Source: RGIG8775 sp045121195
GTDB lineage: Bacteria; Bacillota; Clostridia; Oscillospirales; CAG-272
Direction: 5' to 3'
DNA: 18,737 bases
Assembly (NCBI GenBank): GCA_045121195.1
Contig: JBGVFO010000102.1
Coordinates: 1-18,737, forward strand
Program-made: the position numbers and the translations under genes
In this document: positions 1-6,561 of the stretch, piece after piece
Numbering within the stretch: position 1 is the stretch's first letter
How the letters are laid out: each line of letters starts with the position of its first letter
Notes under the pieces: model-generated
Told to the model about the DNA's origin: nothing
Databases searched by the model: none
The model's input: the letters and a program-made list of their open reading frames with translations, nothing else

Positions 1-85
1 TCGCCATTTCGTCACATCAAACTCACCGACAAATCAAAATTTGATGCTTTTCATACCGAAATTTTCATTATTTTTCCCATCCCTC

Positions 86-114
86 TTGACACTTCCAATA
101 CTTCGTGATATGAT
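86..114 (+). promoter_or_regulatory. sigma-A promoter of the padR operon
   Basis: TTGACA (86-91) and TATGAT (109-114) are separated by 17 bp, and transcription should begin near 121. The ribosome binding site AGGAGG (127-132) and the padR ATG at 139 follow, leaving a very short leader. A short dyad, AATAC (97-101) and GTATT (115-119), brackets the -10 box and could be the site of PadR autorepression. The first 85 bases hold no gene that I can support. Confidence 0.85.
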
Positions 115-138
115 GTATTACACGAGAGGAGGTATTGT

Positions 139-459
139 ATGGATATGCAAATGAAACGGGGGCTTCTTGACGTATGCGTCCTTGCCGCCATCAAAAACAC
201 GGAATCCTACGGCTACAAGATCATCAAGGATATGAAGCCGTATCTCGAAATATCCGAATCGACCCTCTATACCATTCTCAAGCGTTTGGAAACGGCGCAG
301 ATGCTGACCGTCCGCTCGGCGGAGCACGGCGGTCGTCTTCGCAAATATTATCAAATTACCGACGCGGGGCGGGAACGCCTTGCGGAATTCAAGGAGGAAT
401 GGAAGGAGATCGTTTCCATCTACCGCTTCGTTATCGCAGAGGAGGATCAGCATGAATAA
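139..459 (+). CDS. PadR family transcriptional regulator
   Basis: A 106-residue protein of the PadR winged-helix family, cytoplasmic repressors that usually control envelope or drug-stress genes beside them. Residues about 8-85 form the winged helix: the segment ESTLYTILKRLE is the recognition helix region, and RKYYQITDAGRERL is the wing and the start of the dimerisation helix typical of PadR. The length matches the short PadR-s2 subfamily. The start at 139 is set by AGGAGG six bases upstream. Its last codons overlap the next ATG (452) by 8 nt, so it is translationally coupled to the DUF1700 gene. The PadR, DUF1700, DUF4097 order is a recurrent one in Bacillota. The inducing signal cannot be read from the sequence. 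Confidence 0.93.
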   Translation: MDMQMKRGLLDVCVLAAIKNTESYGYKIIKDMKPYLEISESTLYTILKRLETAQMLTVRSAEHGGRLRKYYQITDAGRERLAEFKEEWKEIVSIYRFVIAEEDQHE

Positions 460-1036
460 GACAAAATTTATTCTTACCCTCACGGAAAAGCTTGCCGGCT
501 TGCCGCGGGAGGAAATAGAGGATCGCATTGATTTTTACGTTGAGGCCATTGACGACAGAATGGAGGAAGGGCTCTCCGAGGAGGAAGCGGTAGCCGCCGC
601 AGGCTCCATCGACGAGATCGCCGCAGAGATCCTCTCCGACATTCCTCTCACCCGTTTGGTGGTGGAAAAGGTAAAGCCGAAACGCCGTTTGCGCGGTTGG
701 GAGATCGTGCTTCTTTGTGTGGGCGCCCCCCTATGGCTCTCCCTTCTTGTCGCCGCCTTTGCCGTGGTGCTTGCCGTCTATGCGTCACTATGGTCGGTCA
801 TCGTTGCTCTCTGGGCGTCAGAGGTCGCTTTTTTAGGAACCGTCGTCGGCACAACTGCCGCCGGCACTGCCCTTCTCTCCATCGGTGACGTCGCGCGAGG
901 CATTTGTCTGCTCGGCATCGGCGCTGTCCTTGCCGGTTGCTCCGTGTTTCTCTTCTTCGGATGTAAGGCGGCAACGAGCGGCATGCTTCTTCTGACCAAA
1001 AAGATCGCCCTTGCTATCAAAAAGATGTTCGTTTGA
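452..1036 (+). CDS. DUF1700 family membrane protein
   Basis: A 194-residue protein. The N-terminal soluble part (residues about 1-65) holds the DUF1700 signature: a LTEKLAGLPREEIEDRIDFYVEAIDDRMEEG-like helix pair followed by GLSEEEAVAAAGS, which resembles the HAAS alpha-helical domain. It is followed by a basic linker (KVKPKRRLRG) and about three to four hydrophobic segments between residues 75 and 190. The start at 452 is preceded by GGAGGA inside the padR end; an upstream in-frame start at 380 lies inside padR and is not needed. Proteins of this family accompany PadR regulators and DUF4097 proteins and are thought to act in envelope-stress sensing. That role is inferred from context only; no enzyme motif is visible. 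Confidence 0.9.
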   Translation: MNKTKFILTLTEKLAGLPREEIEDRIDFYVEAIDDRMEEGLSEEEAVAAAGSIDEIAAEILSDIPLTRLVVEKVKPKRRLRGWEIVLLCVGAPLWLSLLVAAFAVVLAVYASLWSVIVALWASEVAFLGTVVGTTAAGTALLSIGDVARGICLLGIGAVLAGCSVFLFFGCKAATSGMLLLTKKIALAIKKMFV

Positions 1037-1050
1037 AAGGAGAAAACAAT

Positions 1051-2004
1051 ATGAAGATCTGGATCATCGTAGCCATTGCGCTTATTCTTCTCGGCAGCGT
1101 CGCCGTTCTTGTATCTGTGAGGATCAACGGTTGGGACCTTCGCGGACTCGACGCGTCAAAGTATCAAACCTCTACCTACCCATTAGGCGAAGAATTTCTT
1201 TACATTTCCGTTCAATCCCCCGAGGCTGACGTTCGCTTTCTACCTGCCGAGGACGGCGTAGGACGCGTGGTCTGCTATGAGAACAAAAAGGTTCCCCACA
1301 CGGTGACGGTAGCCGACGGCAAGCTCGCCGTAACCGCCGTTGACGAAAGAGCCTGGTACGACCATATTCACCTGTTCTCCTTCACCTCGCCCAAGATCAC
1401 GGTCTATCTGCCGCAGGCAGAATATAAGGATCTTCGGATCGAGGGCTCGACGGGTGACGTGAATATTCCGTCCGATTTCACCTTTGCAAGCATCTCCGTC
1501 AAGCTCTCGACGGGCGACGTTTTCTGCGGTGCCTCCGCCGAAGGCGTCCTTACCGTTCACGTAACCACAGGTGACGTACAGCTCAACGGCGTCGCGGCAC
1601 AGGAGATCACGCTTTCCTCGTCGACCGGTGACATCTTCCTGAATCGGGTTGACACCACGGGCAATCTTCAGATCGACGTAACCACGGGCGACGTAGAGCT
1701 GAAGGACGTCACGTGTCAGAGTCATTCCTCCACGGGAAGCACGGGGGACGTGGAGCTTGAGAACGTGGTAGCCGCAGGAAGCATTCGTCTTGAGCGAAGC
1801 ACGGGTGACATCGAGCTGGATCGCTGCGACGCCGCCGAGCTTTTCATCGAAACCGACACGGGTGATGTAGAGGGCTCGCTCCTCAGCCCCAAGGTCTTCC
1901 TGACCGACACGAGCACGGGACACGTCCGTGTTCCTCGGTCTACCGAGGGCGGTCGGTGTGAGATCCGCACCTCCACCGGCGATATCGAATTCTCTGCTCC
2001 GTAA
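1051..2004 (+). CDS. DUF4097 family beta-strand repeat protein, membrane-anchored
   Basis: A 317-residue protein. Residues about 3-24 form a hydrophobic segment (IIVAIALILLGSVAVLVSV) that is either a signal anchor or an uncleaved signal peptide, so the rest is probably outside the membrane. From residue about 130 to the end there are ten copies of a TGD[VI] (once TGHV) turn, each 19-20 residues from the next. This matches the DUF4097 (putative adhesin) fold, in which each turn adds a strand to a beta-solenoid-like stack. The start at 1051 is chosen because AAAGGAG (1036-1042) lies 8 bases before it. The in-frame TTG at 1033 overlaps the previous stop and has no such site. It is the third gene of the padR operon and is followed by a terminator. 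Its ligand or partner is unknown. Confidence 0.92.
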   Translation: MKIWIIVAIALILLGSVAVLVSVRINGWDLRGLDASKYQTSTYPLGEEFLYISVQSPEADVRFLPAEDGVGRVVCYENKKVPHTVTVADGKLAVTAVDERAWYDHIHLFSFTSPKITVYLPQAEYKDLRIEGSTGDVNIPSDFTFASISVKLSTGDVFCGASAEGVLTVHVTTGDVQLNGVAAQEITLSSSTGDIFLNRVDTTGNLQIDVTTGDVELKDVTCQSHSSTGSTGDVELENVVAAGSIRLERSTGDIELDRCDAAELFIETDTGDVEGSLLSPKVFLTDTSTGHVRVPRSTEGGRCEIRTSTGDIEFSAP

Positions 2005-2005
2005 C

Positions 2006-2042
2006 AAAAAAGCCTTGCAGAAACCTATCTGCAGGGCTTTTT
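2006..2042 (+). terminator. rho-independent terminator of the padR operon
   Basis: GCCTTGCAGA (2012-2021) pairs with TCTGCAGGGC (2028-2037) with one G-U pair across a six-base loop, followed by a run of T. It begins directly after the stop codon of the DUF4097 gene. Confidence 0.9.
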
Positions 2043-2140
2043 CTTTGATTTTCGGGCGTTACGCCGATATGTGACGAACGAAAAATGGGACCGTTTTCTA
2101 AAAAAATATAAGAATATGCAAGAAAAAATTAGCGCACCCC

Positions 2141-2169
2141 TTGCAATTTTTTCGACTTTGTGATATACT
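2141..2169 (+). promoter_or_regulatory. sigma-A promoter of the F420-ligase-like gene
   Basis: TTGCAA (2141-2146) and TATACT (2164-2169) are spaced by 17 bp. Transcription should start near 2176, giving a leader of about 124 nt before the ATG at 2300. The 2043-2140 stretch upstream is AT-rich and shows nothing else that I recognise. Confidence 0.8.
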
Positions 2170-2175
2170 ATATGC

Positions 2176-2299
2176 TGTGATATTTTTGGAAGCAATCTGA
2201 TCTTGATCATTCGATATCATTTCTCTATTTTTCTGCGCAGAGATTTTTCTGCGTTGCCCCGAGGCGCGGTGTGCGCTTTTGGACAGAAAGGACCAAGCT
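2176..2299 (+). promoter_or_regulatory. structured 5' leader of the F420-ligase-like gene
   Basis: The predicted leader holds a 6-bp hairpin, CGCAGA (2236-2241) with TCTGCG (2248-2253), and a short hairpin, GCGC (2264-2267) with GCGC (2273-2276), followed by four T. The Shine-Dalgarno AAAGGA (2287-2292) comes next. It matches no riboswitch class I know, and the second hairpin is weak. The leader may simply be long rather than regulatory. Confidence 0.35.
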
Positions 2300-3499
2300 A
2301 TGGAAAAGAAAGAACGCAGAGTCGGCACCGTTTCAAGAGGTATCCGTTGCCCCATCTTCCGTGAGGGTGACGATCTCGCCGCAGTCGTTACCAATAGCGT
2401 ACTGGAGGCCGCTGAATACGAGGGCTTTGAGCTCCGTGACCGCGACGTTATCTCCATCACCGAGTCGGTGGTAGCCCGCGTACAGGGCAACTACGCGTCT
2501 GTTGAGGATATTGCAGCAGACGTCCGCGCAAAGCTTGGCGGCGAAACGGTAGGCATTATCTTCCCCATCCTTTCCCGTAACCGTTTTGCAATCTGCCTTC
2601 GCGGCATTGCGATGGGCTGCAAGAAGGTGGTGCTGATGCTCAGCTATCCCTCCGACGAGGTCGGAAACGCGCTGCTCACCCTCGATCAGCTTGACGAGGC
2701 TGGCGTGAATCCCTACAGCGACATACTCACCCTTGAGCGCTATCGCGAGCTGTTCGGCGAGAACAAGCACGAATTCACAGGCGTTGACTACGTTTCCTAC
2801 TACGCCGATCTGATCACGTCCTGCGGCGCCGAGGTGGAGATCGTCTTCGCCAACCACGCAAAGACCATTCTCAACTATACCGATTGCGTCATCAACTGTG
2901 ATATTCACACCCGCGCACGCACCAAGCGCATTCTCAAGGCGGCAGGCGCCAAGGTGGTTTGCGGTCTTGACGATCTGATGACCGCCCCCGTAAACGGAAG
3001 CGGCTACAACGAAAAGTACGGGCTTCTCGGCTCCAACAAGTCCACCGAGGATAAGGTTAAGCTCTTCCCCCGCGAATGTCGCGATCTCGTGCTTGACATT
3101 CAGGCTCGCGTTCTCGCGAAGACGGGCAAGCACGTAGAGGTTATGGTATACGGCGACGGCGCCTTCAAGGATCCTCAGGGTAAGATCTGGGAGCTTGCCG
3201 ACCCCGTTGTGTCCCCCGCTTACACCGACGGTCTTGTGGGAACCCCCAACGAGTTGAAGCTGAAATACCTTGCCGACAACGATTACAAGGATCTCTCGGG
3301 TGAGGAGCTGAAGGAAGCCATTTCCGCAAGCATCCGTGCCAAGAACGACAATCTTGTTGGCAACATGGCATCTCAGGGTACTACCCCCCGTCAGCTCACC
3401 GACCTGATCGGATCCCTTTGCGATCTGACCTCGGGCTCGGGCGATAAGGGCACCCCCGTCGTTCTCGTACAAGGCTACTTCGACAACTACACCAACTGA
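2300..3499 (+). CDS. coenzyme F420-0:L-glutamate ligase-like protein (long clostridial form)
   Basis: A 399-residue cytoplasmic protein resembling the F420-0:gamma-glutamyl ligase family (CofE, PF01996). The N-terminal third carries the recognisable part: a stretch around EGFELRDRDVISITESVVARVQG, followed by GIIFPILSRNRFAICLRGIA. Archaeal CofE is about 250 residues, so this form has a large C-terminal addition that I cannot assign to a domain. CofE adds glutamate to F420-0 using GTP, but no other F420 gene is present here and Clostridia generally do not make F420. The true substrate is therefore probably different. The start at 2300 is fixed by AAAGGA at 2287-2292; a TTG at 2279 in frame has no such site. 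It is a single-gene unit between its own promoter and terminator. Confidence 0.82.
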   Translation: MEKKERRVGTVSRGIRCPIFREGDDLAAVVTNSVLEAAEYEGFELRDRDVISITESVVARVQGNYASVEDIAADVRAKLGGETVGIIFPILSRNRFAICLRGIAMGCKKVVLMLSYPSDEVGNALLTLDQLDEAGVNPYSDILTLERYRELFGENKHEFTGVDYVSYYADLITSCGAEVEIVFANHAKTILNYTDCVINCDIHTRARTKRILKAAGAKVVCGLDDLMTAPVNGSGYNEKYGLLGSNKSTEDKVKLFPRECRDLVLDIQARVLAKTGKHVEVMVYGDGAFKDPQGKIWELADPVVSPAYTDGLVGTPNELKLKYLADNDYKDLSGEELKEAISASIRAKNDNLVGNMASQGTTPRQLTDLIGSLCDLTSGSGDKGTPVVLVQGYFDNYTN

Positions 3500-3516
3500 T
3501 TCACAGGTTGATTTTA

Positions 3517-3546
3517 GGGAAACTTCCGCGGAAGTTTCCCTTTTTT
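3517..3546 (+). terminator. rho-independent terminator of the F420-ligase-like gene
   Basis: A perfect palindrome: GGGAAACTTCC (3517-3527), a GC centre and GGAAGTTTCCC (3530-3540), followed by TTTTTT. The -35 box of the next promoter begins two bases after the T run, so the two signals are packed end to end. Confidence 0.93.
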
Positions 3547-3547
3547 C

Positions 3548-3576
3548 TTGACAAGCACCGAGAAAGGCACTATAAT
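3548..3576 (+). promoter_or_regulatory. consensus sigma-A promoter of the M18 aminopeptidase gene
   Basis: TTGACA (3548-3553), a 17-bp spacer and TATAAT (3571-3576) match the sigma-A consensus at all twelve positions. The leader to the ATG at 3607 is about 24 nt and contains CGGAGAA as the ribosome binding site. No operator-like repeat is evident, so strong constitutive expression is the simplest reading. Confidence 0.93.
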
Positions 3577-3606
3577 AAAGATACTATATAAAACGGAGAA
3601 ACAGTT

Positions 3607-4878
3607 ATGAATCAACGCTTATTTGACTATATCGCCGCTTCCCCCACCGCCTATCACGCCGTGGCTCACACCGCTTCCCTGCTCCGCAGGGAGGGCTACA
3701 CCGAGCTATGCGAGAGCGCGGAATGGAACCTCGAGAAGGGCGGACGCTATTTCGTCACCCGAAACGGCTCCTCTCTCATCGCCTTCCGTATGCCCGAGGG
3801 AGATTTCAGCGGCTTTATGATGACTGCCGCCCACGGTGACAGCCCCTGCTTCAAGGTCAAGGAAAACGGCACCCTTGCCGATCCCCATTACGTCCGCCTT
3901 TCCACCGAGAAATACGGCGGAATGCTGTTTGCCCCCTGGATGGACAGACCCCTCTCGGTTGCGGGTCGTGTCACGGTGCGCACGGAAAACGGACTTGCGG
4001 TAAAGACGGTAGATCTCGCCAAGCCCGTCGCCATCATCCCTAACGTGGCCATTCATATGAATCGTGCCGCAAACGACGGTATGAAGTACAATCCCGCCGT
4101 GGATATGCTTCCCCTTGTCAGTACAGACAAGGACACCTCCCTTATGGCGCAGGTGGCTGAGGCGGCAGGCGTAGATCCCCTGGATATCGTCACCACCGAT
4201 CTGTTCGTCTACAACCCCGATCGCGGTGTGGAATGGGGCGATCTGATCTCGGCACCCCGTCTTGACGATCTGCAATGCGCCTTTTCCTCTCTCGTGGCAT
4301 TCACCGAGGCAAAGGAGGTGGCAAATCTTCCCGTATACTGCCTCTTTGACAACGAGGAGGTAGGCAGCGAAACCAAGCAGGGCGCGGCGTCCACCTTCCT
4401 CTTTGACGTACTGACCCGCATCGTGCCCGACACCGCCACCTACCGCCGCAAGATCGCAAGCAGCTTCCTCGTTTCCTGCGACAATGCCCACGCGGTACAT
4501 CCCAACCATCCCGAATACTCGGACAAGAATCACAGCGTATATATGAACGGCGGCATCGTTATCAAGTACAACGCCAACCAAAAATATACAACAGATGCGG
4601 TTTCGTCGGGCATCTTCCGACTGATCTGCGAGAAGGCGAACGTACCCGTACAGGAGTATGCCAACCGCGCCGATATGCCCGGCGGCTCTACCCTTGGAAA
4701 CATTGCGAACACCCAGGTTTCCCTCAATACGGTGGATATTGGTCTTGCTCAGCTTGCCATGCATTCGGCATTTGAAACGGCAGGCGCCCGCGACACGGCG
4801 CATATGGTAAACGGTCTTAAGCAGTTTTTTGAAACCTCTCTTACGATGGAGAGCGACGGAAGCTACAATCTCAAATAA
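3607..4878 (+). CDS. M18 family aminopeptidase
   Basis: A 423-residue cytosolic zinc aminopeptidase of the aspartyl/lysyl aminopeptidase (M18) family, which trims N-terminal residues from peptides in tetrahedral dodecamers. The expected metal and catalytic residues are visible: AAHGDSP (H76, D78), RLDD (218-221), FDNEEVGS (D248, E250, E251), SCDNAHAVHPNHPE (D292 onward), and a C-terminal GNIANTQVSLNTVDIGLAQLAMHS with H386. The length is normal for the family. The start at 3607 follows CGGAGA at a short spacing. It is transcribed alone and ends at a terminator shared with the convergent galT. Substrate preference (acidic, basic or neutral residue) cannot be read from the sequence. Confidence 0.95.
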   Translation: MNQRLFDYIAASPTAYHAVAHTASLLRREGYTELCESAEWNLEKGGRYFVTRNGSSLIAFRMPEGDFSGFMMTAAHGDSPCFKVKENGTLADPHYVRLSTEKYGGMLFAPWMDRPLSVAGRVTVRTENGLAVKTVDLAKPVAIIPNVAIHMNRAANDGMKYNPAVDMLPLVSTDKDTSLMAQVAEAAGVDPLDIVTTDLFVYNPDRGVEWGDLISAPRLDDLQCAFSSLVAFTEAKEVANLPVYCLFDNEEVGSETKQGAASTFLFDVLTRIVPDTATYRRKIASSFLVSCDNAHAVHPNHPEYSDKNHSVYMNGGIVIKYNANQKYTTDAVSSGIFRLICEKANVPVQEYANRADMPGGSTLGNIANTQVSLNTVDIGLAQLAMHSAFETAGARDTAHMVNGLKQFFETSLTMESDGSYNLK

Positions 4879-4883
4879 AATAA

Positions 4884-4915
4884 AACCGCGACCTTCGGGT
4901 CGCGGTTCTTTTATT
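4884..4915. terminator. bidirectional UUCG-loop terminator between the M18 gene and galT
   Basis: AACCGCGACC (4884-4893) pairs perfectly with GGTCGCGGTT (4898-4907) across a TTCG tetraloop. T-rich sequence follows on the plus strand and A-rich sequence precedes it, so it can stop both converging transcripts. The galT stop codon (4914-4916) overlaps the T-rich tail. Confidence 0.9.
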
Positions 4916-6314
4916 ATGCATTTACGTATTCCACGAAGCGCAGGAAGGCAGCCTTGCCCGCGTCGTCGCGCTTGTATACGCCGGCGTCCTCAAGCACGCG
5001 GGTAAAGGTCTTGCCGATCTCGTCCTCAAGGATACCGCGGACGTTCTCGGCGGTAAAGGTGTACTTGTCGGCAAAGGTCGCCAGCCAATCGGCGTGCTTT
5101 TCGATCTCGGGAATCGACTTCACGTCCTTCCCCGCAAGGATGGCGTCAGAAAGAAGCTCGATCTCGGACTTGAGTCGGGACGGAAGCACCGCAAGACCCA
5201 TGACCTCGATCAGACCGATGTTCTCCTTCTTGATGTTGTGCAGCTCCTTGTGCGGATGGAACACGCCAAGAGGATGCTCCTCGGTGGTAATATTGTTACG
5301 AAGCACCAGATCCAGCTCGAACTTGCCCTCCTTCATACGGGCAATAGGCGTAACGGTATTATGGGGCTCGCCGTCGGTCTCGGCGAAGATAAACGCCGCC
5401 TCGTCGGTGTAACCGCGCCAAGCAAGCAGGATCTTATCGGCAAGTGCCACGAGGCGGTCCTTATCGGTGCCGCGCAAACGGATCACCGACATGGGCCACT
5501 TGACGATGCCCGCCTCAATGTCCTCAAAGCCACGGAAGGTGATACTCTGCTCCACGGGTGCCTTTTCCATCGCAAAGGTATAATGTCCGCCCTGCATATG
5601 ATCGTGGGACAAAATCGAACCGCCCACGATAGGAAGGTCAGCGTTGGAGCCGAGGAAGTAGTGAGGGAAGAGGTCGACGAAATCCAACAGCTTTACGAAG
5701 GTGGAACGGTCGATCTTCATAGGCGTATGCTCGCCAGAAAGGGCAATACAGTGCTCGTTATAGTACACGTAGGGAGAGTACTGCAGATACCACTGCTGAC
5801 CCGCCATAGTCATAGGGATCTGGCGCAGGGTCTGTCTTGCGGGCTTTCCCGCGTTGCCCGCGTAGCCCTCGTTCTCGTGACAAAGCAGGCACTTGGGATA
5901 GCCGCTCTGGGGCAGAAGCTTTGCGGCGGCAATCGCCTTGGGATCCTTCTCGGGCTTGGAAAGATTGACGGTAATGTCAATATCGCCATATTCCGAAGGG
6001 GTCTTCCATTTCAGATCCTTACAGACGCGGTAGCGGCGAATATAGTCGCTGTCCCCTGCCAGCTTGTAGAAATAGTCGGTCGCCTCCTCGGGAGAGATGG
6101 CGTAAAGCGCGTCGAATTTGCGGATCACCTCGGAAGGACGGGGCGTAAGCTGTCCCATTACCGACGTGTCAAACAGATCGCGGTATACCACGCTATCCTC
6201 GCAGAGTCCATTCTCCACCGCATAGTCGCAGATACCGCCGAGGATCTCCTCAAGGGCATCCACACGGGTATGCGCCTCGGGCGTAAAATCGGAGAGCTTC
6301 AGCACCTCCAGCAC
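4914..6314 (-). CDS. galT: class II galactose-1-phosphate uridylyltransferase, 5' end interrupted by stops
   Basis: The protein resembles the Bacillota-type GalT, the Leloir-pathway enzyme exchanging UDP-glucose and galactose-1-phosphate. Read from the GTG at 6314 it has 466 residues. Visible landmarks are PKCLLCHENEGYAG (140-153), GGSILSHDHMQGG (231-243) with the HxHxQ nucleotidyl-transfer motif (H237, H239, Q241), and LGVFHPHKELHNIKKENIGLIEVMG near the C-terminal third. The reading frame extends back another 31 codons to an ATG at 6407 with a good ribosome binding site and promoter, but codons 8 and 15 of that extension are TAA. The GTG at 6314 has no ribosome binding site at proper distance and cuts the conserved DRIYATNRVLEVL motif. 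The gene is therefore either a recent pseudogene, translated poorly from the GTG, or affected by sequence error. No galK or galE lies nearby. Confidence 0.85.
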   Translation of the reverse strand: MLEVLKLSDFTPEAHTRVDALEEILGGICDYAVENGLCEDSVVYRDLFDTSVMGQLTPRPSEVIRKFDALYAISPEEATDYFYKLAGDSDYIRRYRVCKDLKWKTPSEYGDIDITVNLSKPEKDPKAIAAAKLLPQSGYPKCLLCHENEGYAGNAGKPARQTLRQIPMTMAGQQWYLQYSPYVYYNEHCIALSGEHTPMKIDRSTFVKLLDFVDLFPHYFLGSNADLPIVGGSILSHDHMQGGHYTFAMEKAPVEQSITFRGFEDIEAGIVKWPMSVIRLRGTDKDRLVALADKILLAWRGYTDEAAFIFAETDGEPHNTVTPIARMKEGKFELDLVLRNNITTEEHPLGVFHPHKELHNIKKENIGLIEVMGLAVLPSRLKSEIELLSDAILAGKDVKSIPEIEKHADWLATFADKYTFTAENVRGILEDEIGKTFTRVLEDAGVYKRDDAGKAAFLRFVEYVNA

Positions 6315-6407
6315 GCGGTTGGTGGCATAGATACGATCACTCGCCTCGATCAGAGCCGTTTTTTAGGCATAGGCGATCAGATCTTAAACAAAGTTGCAAA
6401 TATTCAT
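6315..6407 (-). pseudogene. galT: disrupted N-terminal coding segment of galT (two in-frame TAA)
   Basis: From ATG at 6407-6405 the frame reads MNICNFV, TAA (6386-6384), DLIAYA, TAA (6365-6363), KTALIEASDRIYATNR, then runs on into the 466-residue GalT frame. Adding 31 codons gives 497 residues, the usual length of class II GalT, and the D-x-IY-x-x-NR-x-LE pattern belongs to that family's N-terminus. AAAGGAA (6414-6420, minus strand) is a proper ribosome binding site for this ATG. TAA ends several other genes in the window (padR, DUF4097, M18), so it is not a sense codon here. Confidence 0.8.
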
Positions 6408-6440
6408 AGGCGGTTCCTTTCACGGGTCGTTTACCCTTTT

Positions 6441-6469
6441 ATTATAGCACCAAATGCCGCCGATGTCAA
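6441..6469 (-). promoter_or_regulatory. consensus sigma-A promoter of galT
   Basis: On the minus strand TTGACA (6469-6464) and TATAAT (6446-6441) are separated by 17 bp, a full consensus match. The leader to the ATG at 6407 is about 27 nt. This signal is intact although the gene it drives has two early stops. It lies back to back with the plsY promoter. Confidence 0.9.
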
Positions 6470-6487
6470 AGAATATTGAAAAATCCA

Positions 6488-6516
6488 TTGAATATTTTTT
6501 CAAAATATGATACAAT
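6488..6516 (+). promoter_or_regulatory. sigma-A promoter of the plsY operon
   Basis: TTGAAT (6488-6493) and TACAAT (6511-6516) with a 17-bp spacer. Transcription should start near 6523, giving a leader of about 38 nt ending in the ribosome binding site CGAGG (6550-6554). Confidence 0.82.
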
Positions 6517-6561
6517 ACAGTAAATTCGTTTGCTCTTATTTTTACAAAACGAGGTTTATCT

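Noticed and set aside
33..45. Short inverted repeat ATCAAA-A-TTTGAT upstream of padR
   Set aside because: It is small, AT-rich, and lies more than 40 bp upstream of the -35 box; nothing ties it to a function.
1033..1050. TTG at 1033 as the start of the DUF4097 protein
   Set aside because: It overlaps the upstream stop and has no ribosome binding site, whereas ATG 1051 has AAAGGAG at 8 bases.
1447..1998. DNA-level tandem repeats or CRISPR-like array in the TGD region
   Set aside because: The periodicity is at the protein level (57-60 bp with diverged codons); the spacers are coding sequence and there is no conserved DNA repeat.
2333..3472. Long open frame on the minus strand opposite the F420-ligase-like gene
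   Set aside because: It mirrors the strongly coded plus-strand gene, has no ribosome binding site and no recognisable domain. The same holds for the mirror frames at 3706-4803, 9934-11337, 14089-15609 and 16078-17325.
6363..6386. Reassignment of TAA to a sense codon, which would make galT intact
   Set aside because: TAA is the plausible terminal stop of padR, the DUF4097 gene, the M18 gene, plsY, pepD, mreB, comF, metK and tuf, and no other gene has an internal TAA.
6476..6503. AT-rich dyad (TTGAAAAAT with a matching TTTTTCAA) between galT and plsY as an operator
   Set aside because: The match needs an extra base in one arm and the region is so AT-rich that such pairing is expected by chance.
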